Shown here in pieces: positions 33,791 to 46,569 of a stretch of DNA of 64,000 bases (the stretch's first letter is position 1; each line of letters opens with the position of its first letter). The notes beneath the pieces are model-generated. The model saw only the letters and a program-made list of their open reading frames with translations. It was not told the origin of the DNA and made no database searches. The stretch comes from Sinohyriopsis cumingii (lineage: Eukaryota > Mollusca > Bivalvia > Unionida > Unionidae), in contig CM068831.1 of NCBI GenBank assembly GCA_028554795.2, positions 65,314,982-65,378,981 of the forward strand. Reading direction: 5' to 3'. A program made the position numbers and the translations under genes.

Positions 33791-34273
33791 TGTTGTTGTT
33801 GTTGTTGTAGGGTTTAATGCCATTTTTCAGTACAAGATAGGCTACTTATGATAGCCAGTATAAATGGTTGAGGAAGAACCCGGGAAAACCCTGGAAAGAA
33901 CCACCGACCCATGAGAAGCTACTGGTAAGCTTTCTCACATACCCACATTGGCCAAACCTGAGAAAGTAGAACCCATGCAGGCAGAGGTGAGATGGCAGTG
34001 ATCTGTAATGGTGAGCACTTTAGGACTAGTGGTCTAAAGCACTCTCCGTTACGGATCACTGCCATCTTACCTCTGTCTGCGTGGGTTCGAATCTAGGATT
34101 CGGCTAACATGGGTATGTGAGAAAGCTCACCAATAGCTTCTCATGGGTCAGTGGTTCTTTCCAGGGTTTTCCCGGGTTCTTCCTCCACCATTAATACTGG
34201 CCGCCATGCATAGCCTATCGTGTGCTGAAATATGGCATTAAACCCCACAACAACAAGACCACTCTGGGGCCCC
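33791..34273 (-). mobile_element. SINE family B copy interrupted near its head
   Basis: It occupies 33791 to about 34024 (CAA tail as TTG on the plus strand, body, B-box) and resumes at 34257-34273 (gaccactctggggcccc), which is the missing tRNA-like head. A second family B SINE in the opposite orientation lies between the two parts. Confidence 0.85.
34025..34256 (+). mobile_element. SINE family B copy in inverted orientation inside its neighbour
   Basis: It starts with a 5'-shortened head (tagtggtctaaagcactc, B-box GGTTCGAATCT) and ends aatatggcattaaacccc plus a short CAACAACAA tail. It forms arms of about 230 bp with the copy at 33791-34024 and almost no spacer. Confidence 0.85.
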
Positions 34274-37200
34274 AATAGAATACTGGACTTCATTCTATAT
34301 CATTCAGTGACATGCTTTCACTCCAAGTAATATATTAACTCATAATTTTTTTAAATTAACTTTATGATGCTGAACAAAATCATTCAACTTGTGTCAAAAA
34401 TACCACAGAAACAAACTGATGTTTGAATATAGAAAGCCACACATGATGCAACAGAAATGCACATAAGAAAAGAGAAGTATCCTTCCAATTACATGTCAAG
34501 GCTTAATTTTATCATACAAATATAGACAATTACACCCTTATTTCCTATAGGTGAAAACGTTTGGTTGAATTGGGGCTTACCATTCATACCGCCTAAAATG
34601 CTCAAAATTCTGTTATCATAGGTTTTATGAAACTTAATCATGCAAAAGGACTTGAATAATTTAAAAATAATAGCAGCAATTAATATTTTAACAAAAATGG
34701 CATGTTAGAAGAATTTTGTTTACCCTCAAATTCAAAAACCTAAACTTATTAAAGCCAATGAATCCAATAACGGTTTCTGATTAGTTGAATGTCAGTGATC
34801 ACGTCGTAGTAAAATGTATGGACAGTGATAAAACTTGTACTTGCTGGAGAGGTAGTGTTTATCTCAGTGTCACTCATGAAGCTGGATGTCAAAAATTGTT
34901 ATCATCAACAGCAACAAGGGGTCTGTACAGTGTTATGTATATTTGATTTAATTTAATTGTTTGTAAGTTTTAAAATCTATTTATTATTCATTTCAATATA
35001 TGTCAAAGTAATGTATTTTATTTAATAGGAATTTTATATTTTCCAGAAATTAGTTTGACATGACTGTTAGTTGTAAAGACCAAACTTTGTATCATTTGCT
35101 GATCTAGTTCCTGGCCTTGATTGAGAATCAAGTAAACAACAACTTTTTTTAAATTCATTTTCAATGTGTGAATGATAATAATGAAATCAAGGCTGTACTG
35201 GAATATGTGACCTTAGATGTATAGATACCTTCTGAACCATTCTGGAGTGTGATCATGTGACCCTCATACAGGTATCTGTTTTGCACATTATTTGTCTGTA
35301 TAACCTCTGTCTATAGAGAAAAAATCTCAGCTGGGCTTTTAACTTGGACACTGGAAAAGTGTTTGTTTGTAACCAGTTTGGAGATCATATTTTAATTTTT
35401 ATTCAAATTATTTGGATTCTAAAAGATTAATCCCTTTTCCTGGAAATATTTGAGTGCTCGTACAGAATTCTTGAAAAAGACATTTCTTTAAATTTGATTC
35501 AGAAATTCAAACACAGAATATTTTATGTGAATCAGCAAAGAACTGTAGAAACAACAGCACCATACTGACTACAGTATATGTCATCACCTTCCATTTTGAA
35601 TTTTTTGTCGGGACTCGAACATGAATTCATCAGAACATTTCGTTACCAGGACTTCTAAAATTTAATTCATGGATTATTCTTGGATTATTTCTGGATCTGA
35701 TTCTTAAAACTGTAAGTTCTTATTTTTTAATTTTATACATTGTTTTTCCAGGGAAATAATTATTTGTTAAATTTTTCAAAGCTTGTCGTTTTCATTGTTT
35801 CTTTTGTTACTGTTTATAAGAGCCTAAACACATAACATAAGAACAGTCTTGAAGTATCAGATATGGGATTGAATGGGAAATTGAGACTAAATGAACCAGT
35901 TATGAAGATCTAGCAATATATAAAAGAAAGGGTTAAGAACTTTGTCCCAGATGGCTTCAGTCTTAAGAAGAGGTGTTCATTTTGCATAAATATGCCAACC
36001 ATGTCTGTTTTCAAGTACCAATTCCAGGGTGGGTGGGTGTGTAAAGAAAGGGGGAAGAGGATTCAAGTGACTTCCAAAAACTCTTCTGGATCTATCACAG
36101 TTTATGATGAACATTCGAATGAATGTCACTGGAAAATGAATTAGGCATAGTTCTGGCCATGGCCTGAACTCGGTACATAGTGCACAACAGTCAAAACACA
36201 TACCAGAAGCCAATATGTTCAGACCATCTGGGATGGCAAGAAGGTAGCATTTATTTCTTGAATATCACTGAGTTGCAATAGAGCAAGTATGAATTAGGTG
36301 GATGTGATGCAATGTGTAATGACACCATGCCTAAAAATAGACAGCATGGGCAATATCTTAGATCTTACACACAAACTTTGAAAAATGGCAGCCACATGTC
36401 AATAAGTAGTTAGATGAAGATAAATGACATCAAATTCTATCTATAACAACAAGATGAGTTTGTAACCTGCCTTACAGATAGTTCCCGTATGACGTCATCA
36501 GCAGCCACATATGTGGTATACTGGCTGATTTACCGTAGAGTTTATAAGGTGTTTGGAAGTTAAAATAAATTCATTGAATCTCAAGATACTGTTACAAAAA
36601 TACATATATAAACAGAACATAAACCAGGCTTTCTTTTGAGTATTTAGTATCTTAGTAACTTATAAGTTAATTTTGCTTCATTGTGCCTTGCTCAAAATGG
36701 TCAATTTGGTGGTGGTACATAGGAGAACCTGCTATGTTACCCATCTTGCAGGTTAAATGGGCAGAATATTGGGAAGCATGTAATGAGAAGAACTTTTAAA
36801 AGTACCACAATATGCTGTGCAGTATAAGAGTGTAAAATCTAATAAGTCTAGTACTATGACCAGCTGAATGTTCTAAACTTTGTAACAAATCTCAAGATTG
36901 TGAGGAAAGAACTTGGTTGAAAAGAGGACACCAATATCAATAGGAAAAGTACTTCTACATACAGCAGTTTTACTTTTCATGTTATGCACTAGTGAACACT
37001 GATCTGTCTACAAGTTAACTGTTACCAGGATTAAAGGTTCTCAAGTTTGGTTTTTACCTGCCTTTTGTGTGATTCTTTGCCATAATGGCACTAGGTCTCC
37101 TTTCTAACTCATCTCCCTCGTTTTATGACCAATGGTCTAAATCCCTTTATCAAAAGCAAACTGTACTTGCTTGCAAACTTGGATAAAGCCCCCATCTTTG

Positions 37201-37604
37201 CCTTTATCATTGCAATTACTGGTTATAGCCCCATCATAAATTGTCCTTAAATCTCTCTTGCACAATAACCCATAAGAGACTTCCACAATCAACAGAAAAA
37301 CAGTACATTAGGGTTCAGTCCCCATATAGAAGGTTTCTTTGAAGTCTGTGTGATGCATACTTGCTAAATATTTCACCTTAAGTTACAAAGGTCTTAAACT
37401 CTTGGTATGGTAATTTTATGGGCAAGAACCAATTTATCTGATTAAAATTCTAGACCGTTTCTGTTGTAAACAGAATTCTTGCCACAGTTTGATTATTTTA
37501 CAAAGAGTTTGCACTACATCTTCACATTTACTCGATAATTCACAGTATTTTCCCAACGGAATATAATTTATTTTCATTTAAAAACTTACTTCAGCTAAAC
37601 TAAT
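34274..37604. other. About 3.3 kb of AT-rich DNA, no gene recognised
   Basis: No repeat array, SINE or domain that I can support. An isolated TGACGTCA word (CRE-like) lies at 36490-36497 without other promoter signs. The word gggactcgaacatgaa at about 35610-35625 is B-box-like but has no tRNA-like context. Confidence 0.4.
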
Positions 37605-38085
37605 TCTGTCTTTCATGCACAAGTCTAATAGTTACATGACTGGTTGTTAGTACAAAGACTGGGTGGATGAAATAAAAGAGACTTAGTCTTTCAGGCACAA
37701 GTCTAATGGTTACATGACTGGTTGTTAGTACAAAAACTGGGTGGATGAAATAAAAGAGACTTAGTCTTTCAGGCACAAGTCTAATGGTTACATGACTGGT
37801 TGTTAGTACAAAGACTGGGTGGATGAAATAAAAGAGACTTAGTCTTTCAGGCACAAGTCTAATGGTTACATGACTGGTTGTTAGTACAAAGACTGGGTGG
37901 ATGAAATAAAAGAGACTTAGTCTTTCAGGCACAAGTCTAATGGTTACATGACTGGTTGTTAGTACAAAGACTGGGTGGATGAAATAAAAGAGATAGTCTT
38001 TCAGGCACAAGTCTAATGGTTACATGACTGGTTGTTAGTACAAAAACTGGGTGGATGAAATAAAAGAGACTTAGTCTTGATAAAG
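37605..38085. repeat. Minisatellite, 78 bp x about 6, nearly identical units
   Basis: Units start with cttagtctttcaggcacaag at 37682, 37760 and every 78 bp after. Units differ by only a few bases, and one junction (about 37992) lacks three bases. 78 is a multiple of three, which explains the 136-codon minus-strand frame with a 26-residue repeat (FIHPVFVLTTSHVTIRLV). I do not regard it as a gene. Confidence 0.93.
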
Positions 38086-38639
38086 AAGATATTTGTTTAA
38101 ATTTATCAAAACTAATAACAGGAGCTAAAACATTTTAATTTGGCTGCTTGATGAAAGACGTGTGACAATTTGTGCCCTAATTTTTTTAAATGTTAAGCTT
38201 TATTTATCACTCCTAACATATCTTTTGCTACCCAGTGCAGTAATGTGATCTTACCTAGATCAGCCATGAAACACGAATTGAGGATATCAATTGCAAATGA
38301 TTCTCTCATGTTAACAACAGTAACGAGTTACTTAAAATTTTTACTTTATGGCATTTTAGGAAGCAACTTGAACTCAGTTCCCACATAGTGTACAAATATG
38401 ACCATGTTGCTAAATTCAGAAATATGCAAAAGCAGTGTGAATGAAATAGAAACTAATGTTATATTGGATTTTTCAACATTTCTACGTTGGCCCCGGTGCC
38501 TGCAGAGTTGGGTAAAATTATCTGCAAATAAGTTAAATTGGTAATTTTAGAAATAAAAGAGAAAACAAGATTGCATGTGCATTGAAGGAAGCTTACATGA
38601 CATTCATCATTAAGCAGGAAAATGTCAAAAACACTGACA

Positions 38640-39195
38640 ATTGTCATGATGCTGGCAACTATTTCATAAAGCAGTTGGTAACATTTGTCATAAAGCTGGC
38701 TGAAATGTTATAAAGCAATCAGTACCATTTGTCATAAAGCTGGATGAAATGTCATATAAGTCAGTAACATTCATCATAAAGTAGGCTGAAATGTCATAAA
38801 ACAGTCAGTAACATTCATCATAAAGCAGGCTGAAATGTCATAAAACAGTCAGTAACATTCATCATAAAGTAGGCTGAAATGTCATAAAACAGTCAGTAAC
38901 ATTCATCATAAAGTAGGCTGAAATGTCATAAAACAGTCAGTAACATTCATCATAAAGCAGGCTGAAATGTCATATAAGTCAGTAACATTCATCATAAAGC
39001 AGGCTGAAATGTCATAAAACAGTCAGTAACATTCATCATAAAGCAGGCTGAAATGTAATAAAGCAGTTGGTAACATTTATCGTAAAGCAGGCTGAAATGT
39101 CATAAGCAGTCTGTAACATTCGCTATAAAGAAGGCTAAAATGTAATAAAGCGGTCAGTAACATTCATCATAATGCAAGCTGCAATGTCAATATGG
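38640..39195. repeat. Minisatellite, 44 bp x about 12
   Basis: The unit contains cagtcagtaacattcatcat and aaagcaggctgaaatgtcat. Central units are nearly identical; both edges are diverged. The 38086-38639 stretch before it shows nothing. Confidence 0.9.
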
Positions 39196-39827
39196 AGTTA
39201 CTGGGCAATGTCATAAATTCCAGTGTGACAAAATGTTTATACATTCTCTTAAAATAACAAGAGTGTATACATTTTATTTTTCATATTTATTAGTTTTTTT
39301 TAATCATCTTTCACATAGAAATCATGATAAACAGTGAACAATGATTTTTTAAAATTTTACTTGTCATCGGACTCTCCAAACTAGTTCCTCTTAATTTCTC
39401 AATTTTGAATTTAAAGTTCAAAATTATGCAAATATATATATCCCTTAAAACTTGGGATGGGGCCAAAATTTGGCCCCCAAATGACATATGAAAATCCCTG
39501 ATAATTATATTTGAGACCCAAAGGCAATGACTAAAATGTCCTATTCTTCAATATAACTCAAAAATGTATTTGTACAACTTACAGCACTATGCCCTTCCTA
39601 TGATAAACTTTTAATTACAAGTAAAGAATTTTCAGCCACAATATCTTTGGAAAATATTTTTCTCAGAACATTATATTATTGGGGGTGGGACTTGATTTAT
39701 TACTTCATTATAAGTAGATGTTTAAAAGAAAATTTAAAGTAGAGGCAATTACTTGTTTACATCTTTCACCAAAAGAGTCCAGATAGTGGTCACTTCTAAC
39801 CTTTAATGAGAAATTCTTCTTCTGTAT
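39196..39827. other. AT-rich stretch, nothing recognised
   Basis: No repeat or coding signal that I can support. Confidence 0.45.
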
Positions 39828-39929
39828 AGGCCCTGGGTTGCTGAGTGGTCACTCGCCTTTGCAGATCACTGGCCAATATGTATAGCCTATCGTGTGCTGA
39901 AAAATGGCATTAAACCCACAACTACAACC
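39828..39929 (+). mobile_element. SINE family B copy with large internal deletion
   Basis: A tRNA-like head (aggccctgggttgctgagtg, gcagatcact) is joined directly to the family 3' end (tatagcctatcgtgtgctga, aaaatggcattaaaccc). About 130 bp of the body is missing. Confidence 0.75.
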
Positions 39930-42900
39930 TTCCTCTGTAGAGTGGGGCTTCCAATAGAGAGAGGGAAAATAATAAAGTTCTTAGAAAATACCATACATTT
40001 ACTTGTCTTAACAGTGCTTCAAATGTGGGTGAAACTAGGTATAGATGACAAAGAAGGAAATAAATTAAACTCCACTTGAAACTGTAATGATGTAATTAGC
40101 TGATTTTAAGCTACAATAAATAATGATGCAACAGCAGATATGGATTTGCAGATTTAAGTTTTAGCCCTAACTTACAAGTGGGTAAATATGGTACAGCCTT
40201 AAAGAGGCAGAATCCCAAGAGGTTCTTATAATCAGCGAGACAGCTGCAGAATATCCATGGGTCAAAAAACTGTAGCTCTCAACAGTTGCTGTGTATATCA
40301 TTTCCCTAAGAAAAATCAACTTTATCTTCCTCTTATCCAAACTATGAAATGTAAATACACACAGCTTTGTTGAAAGTGATAAATGGCAGAGGGAGAGAAA
40401 AAAACCCAACTCAGCTTTAAAATACTGAAGACTGAAGGAATTTTAAAATGGTAACAAAATGGAGTACATTTGATGACTCTGAAAGTACCAGTAATTGAAA
40501 CCTGATGGCAAACCACAACGGTTTTATCTCAGGTATATTTACATAACATCCTTCCTCTTCCTTGCAAACACTTAAGAATCTAAGGTGCAAAAAAGTGAAT
40601 CTGTCTAATCCAAACCTCAGAGTATTTTTGAATAAAATTCTGCACAATTTTTTAATCTTTTTGAAGCCAGAAAAAAAATGCACCTGAATTTACTTTAAAA
40701 AAATTAATTCTTAGAAGTCATCATATTTCTCAAATGACATTTCGAATTATGTTTCTTCTTCATGTGTATTTAGGGTCAGTGGTTTTGTTCAAGTACTTTG
40801 GCTTCTGCCATCCCGAATACTACAGTATGTTTGCAAGTTTGTACTTTTGGCAATAACAAATTGAAATGAATTGACTTTTGTTTTATTTTGTATCAATACA
40901 TAACATTAGTTATTTCACAGTTCTGCAAATGATGTAAAATATACTTTCTTTTTCCAACTGCATATTATTTTCTCCAACAACTGCAGATGCCAAATATTTA
41001 CACTGTTCCAAGATTTTAATTTCCTGATTGTAAAATAAAAGCGCATTCAAATGTCCCGAATTTGATCACCTGAAATGATCAGGATATATTTTCATTGCCA
41101 GAAAAAACATACCCCCTCCCCTCCCCCCATATATAAACTTATCACTATCTGACAAATGTGACCAAAATGAAGAGCAAAAATGCATCTATGTATAACATTT
41201 TAATTGGATCTCAGCAGTAAACAACGCAGACCCCATGCATCAGTTAGTTATTCACTTGTTTCACTGGCTCCAAATACTGCAAATACCAGAGATGGTATGT
41301 AAATTAAAGGCAATGAGTCAATAAATATCAGCTGGACCACAGCAACCTCTCTGGGTCTGTTAAATTATTTTTTTTTCTTTTCATTTAAGGCTTCTGTCAA
41401 AAGAAGAAATGGATGACAATCAGCATGTGTTGAAATGGATCAGGTATGTATGTGGAATTGACACCACCCCCTAGTGATCACAATCTGTATCAATGACAGG
41501 CTGGGCAAAACTAGTGGGCATGCATTTATGACCACTTTATATCAGTGACTGTATACTGGCCCTAAATGTCAGATTGAGGAAGCTTTGATGGATAACAGTG
41601 CCACCCTCTCAAGAAAGAATAAGCCATTTATCTAGCTATTATCCATGGCTCACAGTACCATTTTGAATCCCTTAAATATTTTCAACACTTGTAATTTTAA
41701 AATATGGGTCAAGTTACTTGGAAATGTCCTTGAAGTATGAATAAATTAACACATCTGTTTACTGTCAAATCAAAATAAATTTACCCTGATACATTTTCAG
41801 TCCCACTCCAATGTAGCAAATTACAGACCAGCCATAAAACTGTCATTGATTCATTTCAATAACTATGTGATGACATTTTTATGTTTTATTGTATATGTAA
41901 GTAATTATAGACATGTCTTTAATCTGACCGTTACACATTTAAAAACATGACAAACTAGTGTCCCTTTATATCCATTTGGCAATAAAAAAAAACTAATAAA
42001 TTGTAATTGAGTTCAGGATGTCCTGTTTTACAAATCTACATGTTAATTCACCTGATTTGATATTGTATATCATGCAGACATAACTGTAAAATAACAAGAT
42101 GCCATCTTTTATATAATAATGTATAAATATGGAATGTTGGTAATTTAAGGAAGATGTGAATAATTTTCATTTTCATCCAAACTTTATAAATGGCTAGCTT
42201 GACCATCAGCTACAGCCTGACCAGCAGCAATATTTTGCCAAGATAAGAGTACTGATGGTAAGGAAGATGGCTAGCTTGGTGAAAAATAATTAACTTTTAA
42301 TTACTGTATTTAATACTTTAAAATGTGCATTTTCAATGCCCACTAATCTGAACTTGATGGAGTTGAAAGGTTGATGTAACAGCACCATAAAGATCAAACA
42401 AGCAAGGAAAATATGTAATCTTACAGTGCATGCCATGTGACTAGATGGAATTTTTTTTTTTTTAATTTTTGGTATATCAGAATTCACACATGGTCAATAA
42501 TTATGCAATCAATTATTGTTCACTCAGAATTAATATCTACTGAAAGTAACATACATCTGTCAGTCTGTGATACAGAAAATACGCTATTGTTGTTTGATAA
42601 AGTCATTTTGCAAAATACAGAACATTATAATAGATGAGAACAATAGCTATTGCCACACTATATAAGAAGCATTGGTTGGTTGCATTTCTTACCATATCTG
42701 GAATCATGTAATAATGAAGAGCATTATAACATGGGAGAGCTATACATAGTACATATTGTACTTTTAATGTTCACTTTCTCACAGGCTGACCAATCGAGTG
42801 TTTTGATTATTGTTGGCAGATCTGAATCATATGCATAATGTTGTGGAAACAAATGGAAAGAGTATATACTGAAATACCACAAAAAAATGGTGTACACCTT

Positions 42901-43469
42901 TATGTAAAAAAAAATAAAACTATATAATTGTTGCAAACAAATTGGAAAAGGATCTAAAACTTAAGCGATTATCCAACAGGTGGCAGGGAAACAAATATGA
43001 ATTTAAGAGATAAGGAAACAAATATGTAAATTTGAAAAAGAAACTTTTTTTACTTTAAACTACATTTACTTCCCATACACACATAACAGAAAATCTGTAA
43101 TTAGATCATTGCCTTAAGTCTTAATAACTAATTCAACACTTTTGGGAGTTTGAAAACTGCTATGTAGCCTAGGGCCAGTTGTTAAATTTATTTTTGATGT
43201 ACATGTTGAATCTTGATGTCACTGAGCCATCTTTGCACATCTTCACATTGAAGGGACTGATGGTCAGTAAAACCAAAAACATAATTCCATGAATTTAAGA
43301 CCAAACCATTTAATTTTTAAGCTGTTGCACAATGAAACAATCTGATATTCATATCCAATAAAATTTCAAATTAGCTGCTTTGGTGGCCATATTTGATGGA
43401 AGATTGGCACCACTTTCAATCAGGACAAACCATACACAATTATGATTACACAAAGAGGTAGGATGCATG
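39930..43469. other. About 3.5 kb of AT-rich DNA; one MITE trace
   Basis: A short MITE-like trace (agcagatatggatttgcaga, then acttacaagtgggtaaatat) lies at about 40110-40200, and a weaker one at about 41190-41365. Nothing else is recognised. Open frames of 60-90 codons here lack domains. Confidence 0.4.
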
Positions 43470-43512
43470 TCAAGTGATCTGTAAAGGTGAGTGCCTTAGA
43501 ACACTTGAGGCC
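43470..43512 (-). mobile_element. SINE family B head fragment
   Basis: gtgatctgtaaaggtgagtg followed by acacttgaggcccc matches the tRNA-like head of family B in minus orientation. The body is absent, and the 48-bp array begins shortly after. Confidence 0.5.
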
Positions 43513-43529
43513 CCCTTCGTTTAGGACCA

Positions 43530-44570
43530 TGGTAATCATCTATCTCAGCCACAGGAAATACTCAGACCAACATGACAGCAACAATCATCAATCTAGCCAT
43601 GGAAAATACTTGGATCAAGATGAGGACAATTATCTATCCTGCCATAGGAAATATTTTTGGATCAACATGATGATAATCATGTATCAAACAATGGGATCAA
43701 CATTACCACAACAGTCATCTATCCAGCCATAGGAAATACTTGGATCAGCATGGCAATGACACTTGCCTATACAGACAGGAAAGACTTGGATCAACATGAC
43801 TGTGACAATCATCCATCTTGCCATAGGAAAGACTTGGATCAACATGACAGTGACAATCATCCATCTTGCCATAGGAAAGACTTGGATCAACATGACTGTG
43901 ACAATCATCCATCTTGCCACAGGAACGACTTGGATCAACATGACAGTGACAATCATCCATCTTGCCATAGGAAAGACTTGGATCAACATGACAGTGACAA
44001 TCATCCATCTTGCCATAGGAAAGACTTGGATCAACATGACAATGACAATCATTTATCCAGCCATAGGAAAGACTTGGATCAACATGACTGTGACAATCAT
44101 CCATCTTGCCATAGGAAAGACTTGGATCAACATGACAGTGACAATCATTTATCCAGCCATAGGAAATACTTGGATCAACATGACAGTGACAATCATTTAT
44201 CCAGCCATAGGAAAGACTTGGATCAACATGACAGTGACAATCATCCATCTTGCCATAGGAAAGACTTGGATCAACATGACTGTGACAATCATCCATCTTG
44301 CCACAGGAACGACTTGGATCAACATGACAGTGACAATCATCCATCTTGCCATAGGAAAGACTTGGATCAACATGACAGTGACAATCATCCATCTTGCCAT
44401 AGGAAAGACTTGGATCAACATGACAATGACAATCATTTATCCAGCCATAGGAAATACTTGGATCAACATGACTGTGACAATCATCCATCTTGCCATGGGA
44501 AAGACTTGGATCAACATGACAGTGACAATCATCTTTTTATAGCCATGGGAAATACTCTGACTGATATGAC
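43530..44570. repeat. Minisatellite, 48 bp x about 21, with higher-order structure
   Basis: The unit contains gacttggatcaacatgacag and tgacaatcatccatcttgcc. From 43780 the units follow strictly every 48 bp. Variant patterns show an eight-unit (384-bp) higher-order period: the five units at 43828-44067 match those at 44212-44451 in order. As 48 is a multiple of three and the unit lacks stops, long frames exist on both strands (for example 305 codons plus with KDLDQHDSDNHPSCHR, 247 codons minus). These are not supported as genes: no signal, splice site or codon bias distinguishes a frame. Confidence 0.94.
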
Positions 44571-45660
44571 ATAATATGCATTAAATGTAATTGTCATCTT
44601 TTCTGCTCTTTCCATGCATGGCTAAGTACATTTGTGCTTGTTGCTTGTATTGTTTTACAAGGCTGACTGTCCCCTTCATCTTCAGTGCATTTATTCTTTG
44701 TTTATTAGATGGCACTTTGCATAAGCAGCATGGACAGGCTAAAGTGTCCAAGTTACCCCTAGTAAAATTAGTCTGGTTACTTGACCAGCTCCACTAAGTT
44801 CAATGCTAAAACTCTAACCTGGAGTGAACCTGAATAGGTCAATATATGGACTTGACACCGAGGATTATTTAAAGTTTTGTCACTGTTCTGTTGTAATTTA
44901 AGGGTTGTTTTAGTAAGCCTTATGGTCAAATTTGTGCTGATAAAGAGACACAAACATCATCTATGCTGAAAAAATATGAGAACAAAGTCATATAATCAAG
45001 AGAGATAAACTAATTGACACTGCAATTACAACTGGTCACATGATTCCATGTACAAACTGTTTATCTTCATGAACTGATGTACAATTTAGCCAGATAAATA
45101 TTCATGTACAAATATCCCTGAACCAAATGTGCAATGCTTACTTTTACTGGATTTCGTACTATTAATATCATCGTTCAGTAAGGTTTCATTTGTATGATGG
45201 AGGATAATTATAATCACTGCTTTGAAGTTTAAAGTTTAAATTTCGTTTTAAGAAAACTGGATTGTTAATGCAATTACTATTATTTAGGGGCAAACTGAGC
45301 ACAGTGTATTCCAAGTCAGAGATGTTTAAGAAAGTGTATTACATGAGATCGTTTAACAAAGTGTATTACATTTTTCCACTGCAATCTTTCCTATTAAAAT
45401 CACAATAATTTCATGGAAAAATGGTCTAAACTTAAAACTGCAATAATTTCATCAAAATGGGATCAAAATCTTAAGCTTGTGTATCTAAATTCTGTAAATA
45501 TATCACAGCATAAATAAGTACAGTTCCAATATGGCTATACTGTTGAGTTTGGGCATTTCTGAGCGCACTTTTACATAATATTTTCTATTTTCTTGTATTT
45601 GGCATAGTCTCGAACACATCCCTCTGATTTACTCAGATCATAATACTCAGTATGTAGCAG
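44571..45660. other. AT-rich stretch, nothing recognised
   Basis: No repeat, SINE or domain that I can support. Confidence 0.45.
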
Positions 45661-45850
45661 ACTGGTCTAAGGTGCTTTTCTTTACAGGTGACTGACATCT
45701 GATCTCTATTCAAATGGGTTGCAGTCTTGGGCTTGTCCAGCATGTGTAAGTGAGAAGACTTGCCATTAGCTTTCCATGGGTCAATGGTTCTTCCTGGGGT
45801 TTTCCCGGAGGGGGTGGGGGTGTCTTTCTCCAGAAATATACAAGCTGTAT
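45661..45850 (+). mobile_element. SINE family B copy, diverged, 5' part
   Basis: The words actggtctaaggtgctttt, tgggttgcagtcttgggctt, atgggtcaatggttcttcct and ggggttttcccgg follow the family order. The 3' end has been replaced by a G-rich run and unrelated sequence. Confidence 0.6.
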
Positions 45851-46152
45851 TTTGGAAAGAAATTTGAGCTTTACCAGTAGAAACTGAAGAATGTCAGTGT
45901 CAACAAATGTTATTCAATAACTCTGAAGGCCCTTCAACAAGAGTATCTAAATTTTTGAACCATTACAAGGAAAATCTTGCAATTCTGTTAAAATCAATAA
46001 TGATTTTAAATTAAAGAAACCTGTACAAATTAAATTATTTTTCACCATTCCCATAGCATATTAAAATAGAAAATGGTAGATGTGAGAAAATGAGGGATGA
46101 ACACAGTCATCATTTTTAGCTAGAAGGAGTAAAAATGTATAACTAACTGTAC

Positions 46153-46293
46153 CATGGATAACTTGTATACAAGTCAAGTCCAGCTGCAAACTACAAAGAC
46201 CTAGATTTGTGGGTACAATGGGCAACAAGAGATCTGGGTCTGTGCTGTTTTATATTCACCTTCATCTTAAAGCAAGTATAGACAGTACATACT
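46153..46293. mobile_element. MITE family fragment, internally deleted
   Basis: It contains tatacaagtcaagtccagct, gcaaactacaaagacctaga, gagatctgggtctgtgctgt and a right end cttaaagcaagtatagacag. The central hinge is missing. Confidence 0.5.
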
Positions 46294-46569
46294 GAATAAA
46301 GCAAGTACAGACAGCAAATACTGAAAGAAGAACATGAGTATCAATTTACCATTAAATGTTTTCTATAGACAGAACAGCTAAGTTTGTTTAACAGACTGAG
46401 AGAGTCACAGCTTTACCCTAATGATGGCTTTTCCATACATAATGATGGCCTTCCCAAACATACCTGGTTAATGATGACATACATTCTGATAAATTTTTCC
46501 ATTTTAAGTGAACAAAGTATGAAAAAGTATGAGCAAATTCTAACAGGAATTTCAATATTCAAATAATTG

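Noticed and set aside
36490..36497. CRE-like TGACGTCA site as a promoter mark
   Set aside because: An isolated eight-base palindrome without TSS signals, exon or conserved surroundings; expected by chance at this scale.
37600..38010. 136-codon minus-strand frame with a 26-residue repeat
   Set aside because: Generated by the 78-bp array, which has a multiple-of-three period.
43657..44574. 305-codon plus-strand frame and 247-codon minus-strand frame
   Set aside because: Both are products of a 48-bp stop-free repeat; opposite strands and other frames are equally open, and there is no splice or start context.
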